NCBI GenBank assembly: GCA_024681705.1
Contig: JAILAI010000227.1
Location: 1 to 36,495 of the forward strand
Source: Prevotella sp.
Lineage (GTDB): Bacteria > Bacteroidota > Bacteroidia > Bacteroidales > Bacteroidaceae
Length of the DNA: 36,495 nt
Reading direction: 5' to 3'
Shown here piece after piece: positions 1-6,290 of the stretch. The notes beneath the pieces were generated by a model. The model saw only the letters and a program-made list of their open reading frames with translations. It was not told where the DNA came from and ran no database searches. Made by a program: the position numbers and the translations under genes. How positions within the stretch are numbered: the stretch's first letter is position 1; each line of letters begins with the position of its first letter.

Positions 1-130
1 CGTGGCGGGCAGCTTTGGCGCTTTAGTGAGGCTGGTGCAGCCAGAGAACATATTAGCGTAGCAAGCCACAGCCAGCGTGGTGGCGGGCAGCTTTGGCGCT
101 TTAGTGAGGCTGGTGCAGCCAGAGAACATA
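1..130 (-). repeat. 78-bp tandem LRR-coding repeats
   Basis: Two almost identical copies of a segment encoding MFSGCTSLTKAPKLPAT start at positions 2 and 80, a step of 78 bp or 26 codons. Related, more diverged copies with the same step lie at about 1260-1580. Near identity at DNA level points to recent duplication or gene conversion within the LRR block. Confidence 0.8.
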
Positions 131-3100
131 CCATAATAGCAATATTCTTTCAGCTCCGTGGCGGGCAGCAACAACTCCTTGGTAGCGTGATTCCTCAGGT
201 GGATGTTATTTTGGAATAAACTGCTGAACGTATTTTGTGCTGTCAGCGTGGTATTCGTAGCGAAGCCGTACTCATCCACCAAACTCATGATGTTGCCATA
301 GATGTAGCAGTCGGCTGAGCACGAGATTAAGAAGTGGTTGCCATTCTCATCACCAAAAGCCGTATTCTCGGTACCATAGCCGTAGAGCTGCACGGTCTGT
401 CCCTTAGTGATGAAAACAGCCCCTGGGGAATCTTGCTTTTCTCCTCCGTCAATGGCATATTGAAACGAAGAAGAACCAATTTCGTTGCTAATTAGAATAA
501 TGGTGATTCCCTCGTTCACAGCCTCCAGGGTCAGGGGGATAGCATTTTCTGCTTTCCACAGGCCATAGAGCGTCACCGAAGCATTGGCTGTAGTGGACAG
601 GTTCTTGATGCTACCTCCTGGAATATAGAAAGTGCCGGTGCCGTCTGGAGTCGTACACCAGCCCATAAAGACATCGTCACCATGTGTCAGTATGTTCTCT
701 GGAATGGCCTGAGCCTCTCCGTACGTCATATTCATGTCGGCAGGTACAGAGCCTGTGCCGCCGTTAGCATCGAACTTAACAATGTAGTTTATTGGCGTCA
801 ACGAGGCCGTGACGGTGACATTCTTGGCGGGCATCGTGAACTGGTTATCCGTGACGATGACGTCATTGTTATCAGCATCCTTCACAGTGTAGCTACCGCT
901 AAACGTATAGCCCTCCAGGGTGCTGAGGGTGACGATGTGGCCGTTTGGAGCGAAGTCAACCTCACTGCTCTGACTGTCGTCACAGACAATGGTGGCCTTG
1001 ATGCCCTCACCCAGATTGATGTCGTAGGTTTTCTCGGTGTCAGGATTGATGCTCAGCACCGTCCAACCTGAGGGGATGCCACTTTCGCCTGTCACATTCC
1101 ATTGGGCAGCACTGTTCTTCACAAACACGCCCTTGTCGGCGACCTTGTGCACCCAATTGCAGAGACAATCTTGAGCATCAATGTCTGTTGCCATCATCTC
1201 GATGTGGTTTAGGCTGGTGCAGCCAAAGAACATATCAGTGTAGCAAATCGATTTCAGCACTGTGGCGGGCAGCGCAGGTGCTGTCTGGAGACTGACACAG
1301 TCTTTGAACATGCTGACGTAGCAATCATCTTCCAGCTCTGTGGCGGGCAGCTCAGGTGCTGTGGTGAGGCTGGTGCAGCCAGAGAACATATTTGCATAGC
1401 ATCTCCCCGCCAGCGTGGTGGCATTGAGCTCAGGTGCTATGGTGAGGCTGGTGCAGCCAGAGAACATATAAGCGTAGCAATTATTTGCCAGCGTGGTGGC
1501 GGGCAGCTTTGGCGCTTTGGTGAGACTGGTGCAGCCAGAGAACATATCATAATAGCACTGTTCTTTCAGTTCCGTGGCGGGCAGCAACAACTCTTCGGTA
1601 GCATGATTCTTCAGATGAGTGTTATTTTGGAATAAACCGCAGAACATATGGACTGCAGTCAGCGTGGTATTCGTGGCGAAGCCGTACTCATCAACCAGGC
1701 TCATGATGTTGCCATATATGTAGCAGTCGGCTGAGCATTTAATTTTAGTCCCAACGAGTGCTGTGTTTCTTTTTCCTTTACCATAGAGTTGTATCTTGGT
1801 GTTAGCAGAGACTGGTAAATGAAAATATGTTTCTTCATGGCTATTATAGGTAGCTTTGATGGTCGTCTTGGTCACGCCGCCATCAGTGGAATACTGCATG
1901 TCTTCCAAGAGGTTTGTTAACGTCAGGGTGCCATCGGCAACAAACTCCAGCGTCAGGGGCATGGTGTATTTCAGCTCGACCCATTGTGCGTAGAGAATAA
2001 CGGTAGCATCGGTCTCAGTAGCAAGGTTGCTCACACTCTGTTCGTCGGCATAACTGATGCCAGAGCCGTCGGCTTGGGTGTTCCAGTGAGAGAAAATGTA
2101 GCCTGGGAGGGTGAAGCCGTTGGCAGTGAGCATTACATCCTCGTTATAGGTAGCAGCCACCGATGCTGTCGAACCTTCAACATCTTCGTGGTTGGCGTCG
2201 AAAGATATGATGTAGGTGATAGGCGTCCACTTGGCGTAGAACGTCCTGTCGCCTATAGAGCCTTTCTCTATCGTCTTGTTGGCAGGCTCTGTGCAGCCCT
2301 CGTTGGAATACCATCCGTCGAAAGTGTAACCCGTGCGTGTGGGAACATCCAGCGTGAAGGTTGATGTCTCGATAGTGTAGGTAGCGGGATTACCGTCAGC
2401 ATTAGTACCGCCGTTGAGGTTATAGGTGATGGTATAGGTGATGGGCGTCCAGGTGGCGGTGTAGCTACGATCGCCGGTCGAGCCCTTGGCGATGGTAACA
2501 TCGGTCGTACTCGCATCGAGCCCCGTTCCCGTCCATCCGTCGAAGGTGTAGCCAGTGCGCGTAGGTGCAACCAGCGTGATGGCCTCACTCTCGATGGTAT
2601 AGGTGGTGGGGTTAGCTGTTGCCACGGTACCACCAGCGAGATTATAGGTAATGTTGTAGGTGGTGGGCGTCCACTTGGCGTAGAACGTCCTGTCGCCAGT
2701 AGAGCCTTTATCTATCGTTGTGTTGGCAGGCTCTGTGCAGCCCTCGTTGGAATACCATCCGTCGAAAGTGTAGCCTGTGCGGGTGGGAGCATCCAGCGTG
2801 AAGGTTGACGTCTCGACAGTGTAGGTAGCAGGATTGCCGTCAGCATTAGTGCCGCCGTTGAGGTTATAGGTGATGGCGTAGGGGATGAGCGTCCAAGTGG
2901 CGGTGTAGCTACGATCGCCGGTCGAGCCCTTGGCGATGGTAACATCGGTCGTACTCGCATCGAGCCCAGTACCAGTCCATCCGTCGAAGGTGCAGCCTGT
3001 GCGCGTAGGTGCAACCAGCGTGATGGCCTCACTCTCGATGGTATAGGTGGTGGGGTTAGCTGTTGCCACGGTGCCACCAGCGAGATTATAGGTAATGTTG

Positions 3101-3867
3101 TAGGTAATGGGCGTCCACTGTGCGTAGAGGGTTATGGTAGCGTCTCCGGTGGTAGTCAGGTTCTGTACGCTTTCTTGATCAGCATATGCCACCTCACCAT
3201 TGGCCGTAGTACTCCATCCGGCAAAAGTATAGCCCGTGCGGGTGAAGCCGTTGGCGGTGAGTGCTGTCGCTTTGTCGTACTCGAACCTCTGATTGCTCAT
3301 CTCTCCGCCTGTTGCGCCGTTGCCGTCGAAGGCTACGTAATAGATGATAGGACTCAGCATTACTTCAAGATTAAGCTTACCTCCGTAATTTCCGCTTGGA
3401 GACGGTTGGAACTGGATGTAAACACTGGTAGAAATCGGGAAGAAATATGCTGCGTTGCTCGAAGAATTAGACGATCTGATGACATAGGTGTCGCCTATCT
3501 GTCGCCCACTGCTTTTTTCTCCCGCAAAGATTTTCAGTGTACCGGTTTTGTTGGCATCTTGTTCTTGTGCTATAGCATAGCCTTTTATATTAAAAACAAA
3601 ATAGCCGGCAGGGGCCTTGATAATCATGTTGGAGTTCTTAGAGAAGCCGTTAGTCTTTACCGTAAACTCTTGGACCACATTGCCATTGTACGTCGGCGTG
3701 AGTGTCCGGGTGGCATTTAACGTTGCAGACATGTAGGCATAATACCCGTTGGTCTCGTCGTAGCTTAATGTCACATTGTCTGCCCATGTCATCATGGTGC
3801 TAAACAGGGTGGCGAGCAGCATCATCGTTGCACGCTTGAAAATAGAATGTGTCATTATAGTTTTCAT
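1..3867 (-). CDS. Large BspA-like LRR / InlB B-repeat surface protein (3' end outside window)
   Basis: The reading frame is open for 1289 codons from ATG at 3867 to the window edge, with no stop, so the C-terminus is missing. The N-terminus (MKTIMTHSIFKR, then a hydrophobic stretch ending near MTWADN) is a signal peptide. An N-terminal beta-rich region of about 150 residues follows. Next come several Listeria-Bacteroides (InlB B-type) repeats of about 70-75 residues with motifs such as TYNLAGGT and GYTFDGW. After these come leucine-rich repeats of 26 residues with the core MFSGCTSLT.APELPAT, a spacer with ATDIDAQDC and PSGWTV, another InlB-like stretch, and a second LRR block. BspA-type proteins are cell-surface adhesins, so an adhesion or glycan-contact role is inferred. 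A promoter-like element lies at 3921-3950. In-frame ATGs at 3855 and 3816 are alternative starts. The family call is firm; the ligand is unknown. Confidence 0.85.
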   Translation of the reverse strand, partial: MKTIMTHSIFKRATMMLLATLFSTMMTWADNVTLSYDETNGYYAYMSATLNATRTLTPTYNGNVVQEFTVKTNGFSKNSNMIIKAPAGYFVFNIKGYAIAQEQDANKTGTLKIFAGEKSSGRQIGDTYVIRSSNSSSNAAYFFPISTSVYIQFQPSPSGNYGGKLNLEVMLSPIIYYVAFDGNGATGGEMSNQRFEYDKATALTANGFTRTGYTFAGWSTTANGEVAYADQESVQNLTTTGDATITLYAQWTPITYNITYNLAGGTVATANPTTYTIESEAITLVAPTRTGCTFDGWTGTGLDASTTDVTIAKGSTGDRSYTATWTLIPYAITYNLNGGTNADGNPATYTVETSTFTLDAPTRTGYTFDGWYSNEGCTEPANTTIDKGSTGDRTFYAKWTPTTYNITYNLAGGTVATANPTTYTIESEAITLVAPTRTGYTFDGWTGTGLDASTTDVTIAKGSTGDRSYTATWTPITYTITYNLNGGTNADGNPATYTIETSTFTLDVPTRTGYTFDGWYSNEGCTEPANKTIEKGSIGDRTFYAKWTPITYIISFDANHEDVEGSTASVAATYNEDVMLTANGFTLPGYIFSHWNTQADGSGISYADEQSVSNLATETDATVILYAQWVELKYTMPLTLEFVADGTLTLTNLLEDMQYSTDGGVTKTTIKATYNSHEETYFHLPVSANTKIQLYGKGKRNTALVGTKIKCSADCYIYGNIMSLVDEYGFATNTTLTAVHMFCGLFQNNTHLKNHATEELLLPATELKEQCYYDMFSGCTSLTKAPKLPATTLANNCYAYMFSGCTSLTIAPELNATTLAGRCYANMFSGCTSLTTAPELPATELEDDCYVSMFKDCVSLQTAPALPATVLKSICYTDMFFGCTSLNHIEMMATDIDAQDCLCNWVHKVADKGVFVKNSAAQWNVTGESGIPSGWTVLSINPDTEKTYDINLGEGIKATIVCDDSQSSEVDFAPNGHIVTLSTLEGYTFSGSYTVKDADNNDVIVTDNQFTMPAKNVTVTASLTPINYIVKFDANGGTGSVPADMNMTYGEAQAIPENILTHGDDVFMGWCTTPDGTGTFYIPGGSIKNLSTTANASVTLYGLWKAENAIPLTLEAVNEGITIILISNEIGSSSFQYAIDGGEKQDSPGAVFITKGQTVQLYGYGTENTAFGDENGNHFLISCSADCYIYGNIMSLVDEYGFATNTTLTAQNTFSSLFQNNIHLRNHATKELLLPATELKEYCYYGMFSGCTSLTKAPKLPATTLAVACYANMFSGCTSLTKAPKLPAT
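2222..3109 (-). repeat. Tandem 444-bp duplication coding for two InlB-type repeats
   Basis: The segment 2222-2665 is repeated at 2666-3109 with an exact 444-bp (148-codon) step and only scattered substitutions. Each unit encodes two InlB B-repeats, so the protein carries an ABAB arrangement. The next partial unit starts at 3110. The high identity suggests recent expansion, so copy number may vary between strains. Confidence 0.88.
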
Positions 3868-3920
3868 CTTATCTATCGTTTTTTATTATAAAATTCCAAA
3901 TTACAGTTTCTTTTCGGCTA

Positions 3921-3950
3921 TAAAGATATAGCTTTTTGTTAACATATCAA
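3921..3950 (-). promoter_or_regulatory. Bacteroidetes-type promoter for the BspA-like gene
   Basis: On the minus strand a TATCTTTA box (3921-3928, one mismatch to TAnnTTTG) lies 19 nt downstream of a TTG (3948-3950). This matches the -7/-33 layout of Bacteroidetes housekeeping promoters. It lies 54 bp upstream of the start codon at 3867. Confidence 0.5.
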
Positions 3951-4503
3951 AATTTCCTGGCTTTCAAATTGTTTATTTAAGATTAATTAAAGATATACAC
4001 TGATGTCCGGTTAAATTTTGAAATATCCCCAAAGACAGAATTCGAGTTTGTAACATGCTGATAATCAATAATCACATTTGTGAGAATTTGTCTTATAGAA
4101 ATAATCTAAATTCAAATCGGGCAAATTCAAACAACCTTATAAAGTATTAAATATCAATCGCTTATACATAAATCCGATAATTATAACTAAAAACTTGTAT
4201 GTATATATTATAGATTAGGTATAGAAGCAAATACCCTATTTCTTTATTGGAAATTGGCAGATTTGTTGAGTGAAACTGCCGAATTCACTCAAAGAAACTG
4301 CCAATTTTGATGATTAAAACCGCTGTTTTGGATTTACCGAATAACAGTTCTAATATCCATTGTTGAAAAATGTGAAAGGTAGTGCAGAGTTATGAACTTT
4401 AAGCTGGCGTTATCCAGTCATACTGAAACTACTATCCCGTTCAACCATATTCATTGCTCAAAACGAAACAAATCGAAAATAGTTATAAATTAGGATTATC
4501 TTC
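3951..4503. other. AT-rich intergenic region without a gene
   Basis: No credible coding sequence is visible on either strand. The stretch contains the 22-bp-step array at 4250-4337. Apart from that I see only AT-rich sequence between the BspA-like promoter and the ACCTACC array of the VapE unit. Confidence 0.6.
4250..4337 (+). repeat. Degenerate 22-bp-step array, locus 1
   Basis: Four consecutive 22-bp units start at 4250, 4272, 4294 and 4316. Each begins with an A-rich tetramer, continues with a GCCAATTT-like core (GGCAGATTT, GCCGAATTC, GCCAATTTT, GCTGTTTTG) and ends with a TGATGA-like segment. A weaker unit may precede at 4228. The same layout occurs at 16294-16381 and 22232-22341. Confidence 0.75.
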
Positions 4504-4615
4504 AAAAAGACCTACCGACCTACCATGACCACCCGCAAACGCCTTGCCACAAAGGGTTTGAGGCATGGTAGGTCTATTCGCAAGACCTACCATAGACCTA
4601 CCATGGACCTACCAT
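4504..4615. repeat. Left ACCTACC array of the VapE unit
   Basis: Heptamers ACCTACC lie at 4510-4516, 4518-4524, 4585-4591, 4596-4602 and 4607-4613, with one inverted copy (GGTAGGT) at 4567-4573. The second outer copy and the inverted copy form an 11-bp perfect stem (4517-4527 with 4564-4574). The last copy directly abuts the VapE stop codon at 4615-4617. Read on the minus strand, the array ends in a T5 run, so it may also act as a terminator for the gene. Confidence 0.85.
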
Positions 4616-5826
4616 CAAGCTGCTTCCAGAGGTACTGCTTGATAGTGTACCACATTCCCGTAGTGCACCTTCTCGTACCCGAGATTCTTCATGCTTGTTC
4701 CTAGGTGTACCTTAGCGCCCTGATTGATGGTCAGCGAGGGATACAATCTGTGTATTCTCTCCAACATCTGCTTTGTGCTGAGCGGCTTAACGAACTCTCC
4801 TTCCATCGGCTTGCGGAAACAAGCCTCCACGAGCTCATCCATATCCATCAGCTGCATGTAGTTCAGGTTTAACGTCTGGATGCGTGCCACCTCTTCGTTG
4901 TTGAACCAGTAGGGTGCCTTCACATCGAGCACCTCATAGAGCACCTGGGCGTAGAGCTGCTCATAGTTGATGTCGCCAGTGTTGTCGATGAACTGGCCAT
5001 CGGGAATCGTGATGCAGAGATACCGGCGGCTGCCCGTTACATCTGTCAGTGGATGCGGATTGTTCGTGGTTGCCACAAAGGAGGCGAAGCGCGGACGGTC
5101 CTGCTGGACGGTGCCGAAGATGGGACGTCCGTTCACCTTGCTCTTCGAGAGCGTCTGCTTCAGTTCTGCATGCTGACTCGGTCTGATAGCATCCAGCTCG
5201 TCGATGTTCACCAGGAGGTTGTTGGTCAGGGCCATCTCCTTATCGAACTTGTTCGACAGGTTCAGATGGTCCATATAGTACTCCCGTAGCCACACGGGCA
5301 GAAGGCGACGCAGGAAAGTGGTCTTTCCGCATCCCTGACTCCCGATGAGCGTAGGCACGCACTCGTTACCGTGCAACATATCCATTTGCAACCAGTGGGC
5401 CACCGCTGAACGCAACCAGATGGCGAGGAACGCCGTTCGCTCGGTATCTACGCCAGGCAATCGTGAGAAGAGGTCGGCCACATGGTTGTGACCATCCCAT
5501 CGGGGCAGGTTGCCGAGGAAGTCGGCGATGGGATTGTACAGGGGAATCTCCTCGGAGTTGGTGTACAACCTGATTGCCGCCTGGGGATTGCCCCTCTCGA
5601 GGGAGATTTCGCATGAGGCCCGGAAGATGATGCTGTTCAGCGCCTCATCTGTCAGCGTCCGATAGCTGTCCGCCTTTCCCGCTTCATCCTTTACCGAAAA
5701 CTCTACCTTTCCGTTCAGCACATTGCGACGAAACGTGTAGTTGTCGTCGAGGAACTGCCTGACAATCAGCATTCCCTCAGCCAAGACACTGAGTGCCTCG
5801 TTGTTGTTTGTAATTGATTTCTTCAT
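4615..5826 (-). CDS. VapE/VirE-family P-loop ATPase with DUF3874-like C-terminus
   Basis: The 403-residue protein has no signal peptide or membrane segment. Residues about 90-300 match the virulence-associated E (VapE, superfamily 3-like helicase) core: FLGNLPRWDG, Walker A GSQGCGKT (162-169), Walker B LLVNIDE (204-210), sensor ATTNNPHPL (252-260) and an arginine-finger segment GSRRY (265-269). The last 95 residues or so (PLSTKQMLERI, MKNLGYEKV) resemble DUF3874, which accompanies VapE in Bacteroides proteins. The primase/PriCT and VirE N-terminal domains often fused to these ATPases are absent. Family members act in phage, satellite and integrative-element replication, so a DNA-dependent ATPase or helicase role is inferred. 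It stands alone between mirrored ACCTACC arrays and has its own promoter. Substrate and function are unknown. Confidence 0.85.
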   Translation of the reverse strand: MKKSITNNNEALSVLAEGMLIVRQFLDDNYTFRRNVLNGKVEFSVKDEAGKADSYRTLTDEALNSIIFRASCEISLERGNPQAAIRLYTNSEEIPLYNPIADFLGNLPRWDGHNHVADLFSRLPGVDTERTAFLAIWLRSAVAHWLQMDMLHGNECVPTLIGSQGCGKTTFLRRLLPVWLREYYMDHLNLSNKFDKEMALTNNLLVNIDELDAIRPSQHAELKQTLSKSKVNGRPIFGTVQQDRPRFASFVATTNNPHPLTDVTGSRRYLCITIPDGQFIDNTGDINYEQLYAQVLYEVLDVKAPYWFNNEEVARIQTLNLNYMQLMDMDELVEACFRKPMEGEFVKPLSTKQMLERIHRLYPSLTINQGAKVHLGTSMKNLGYEKVHYGNVVHYQAVPLEAA

Positions 5827-5921
5827 ACATTTTAGAATTAAGGTTAAACATAAAAATTATTGACTTTGCTTGTCCTGCCGTTTTCTTCTGTGTTTTTCGC
5901 TTCCGGCTTCGAACAATGATG

Positions 5922-5952
5922 CAAAGGTACAAAATAATTTTCAAATATGCAA
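5922..5952 (-). promoter_or_regulatory. Promoter of the VapE-type gene
   Basis: A TACCTTTG box (5922-5929, minus strand) lies 20 nt downstream of TTG (5950-5952), a full match to the Bacteroidetes -7/-33 arrangement. It leaves a leader of about 90 nt before the ATG at 5826. The interval 5827-6071 holds no gene apart from this promoter. Confidence 0.72.
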
Positions 5953-6080
5953 GCCCTTCATTCAAGTACGAGGCATGAATTTTGTTACTATTTTATCATC
6001 CTTCATCCTATCTGTCTAGTTTACAAGGTTTTAGGCAGTAATGTTAAGAGTCAAAAATAACGTCCGTCTAATAAAAGTAT

Positions 6081-6189
6081 GGTAGGTCTATGGTAGGTGT
6101 ATGGTAGGTGTTAGAAAAAGACCTACCATGCTCTGAGCCCTTTGTTTAAAGGGGTTTCAGACGATGATGGTAGGTCGGTAGGTCTTTTT
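6081..6189. repeat. Right ACCTACC array of the VapE unit
   Basis: Inverted heptamers GGTAGGT lie at 6081-6087, 6092-6098 and 6103-6109 (11-bp step) and at 6169-6175 and 6177-6183 (8-bp step), with one opposite copy ACCTACC at 6121-6127. Spacing mirrors the left array, including the exact 11-nt gap between the single copy and the triplet. A 10-bp stem forms between 6120-6129 and 6167-6176. Between the heptamers the sequence has diverged from the left array, apart from an ACAAAGGG segment. Confidence 0.85.
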
Positions 6190-6198
6190 GTGAAAACT

Positions 6199-6283
6199 AC
6201 TAGAAGAAATCAAAACCAGGAACTCAGGTGGTGAATTATATCCTCATCATTTCTGGTGAAACCTAGTTGAGGTTTCTTCTAGT
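6199..6283. repeat. 11-bp inverted repeat between VapE unit and pectate lyase gene
   Basis: ACTAGAAGAAA at 6199-6209 is the reverse complement of 6273-6283, with 63 nt between. A smaller stem, GAAACC/GGTTTC (6258-6263 with 6271-6276), sits inside. It lies just downstream of the pectate lyase stop codon (6291-6293) and could be a 3'-UTR structure for that transcript, although no strong T run follows. Confidence 0.45.
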
Positions 6284-6290
6284 GCAAGCC

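Larger units (their letters stand above)
4504..6189. other. VapE unit bounded by mirrored ACCTACC arrays
   Basis: The unit starts and ends with a perfect 23-bp inverted repeat (4504-4526 against 6167-6189). Inside each end the ACCTACC heptamers have the same mirrored layout. From outside to inside this is two direct copies at 8-bp step, a 41-42 nt spacer, one inverted copy, an 11-nt gap, then three copies at 11-bp step. The only gene inside is the VapE-type ATPase. No transposase, integrase or target-site duplication is visible. It could be a small mobile or replicative unit that depends on a helper, or a gene with autoregulatory binding sites on both sides. Confidence 0.6.

Noticed and set aside
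682..3720. Several open frames on the plus strand opposite the BspA-like gene
   Set aside because: They are antisense to the repeats, lack domain patterns and start signals, and reflect the biased codon use of the repeat-rich minus-strand gene.
3985..4050. Possible insertion-sequence end near GTCCGGTTAAA
   Set aside because: The motif reminded me of IS ends, but there is no partner repeat, transposase fragment or target duplication in the window.
4250..4337. CRISPR array
   Set aside because: Units are 22 bp with no alternation of constant repeat and variable spacer, the whole unit drifts, and no cas gene is present.
4504..6189. Ordinary insertion sequence
   Set aside because: The only gene is a VapE-type ATPase, not a transposase, and no target-site duplication is visible outside the inverted repeats.
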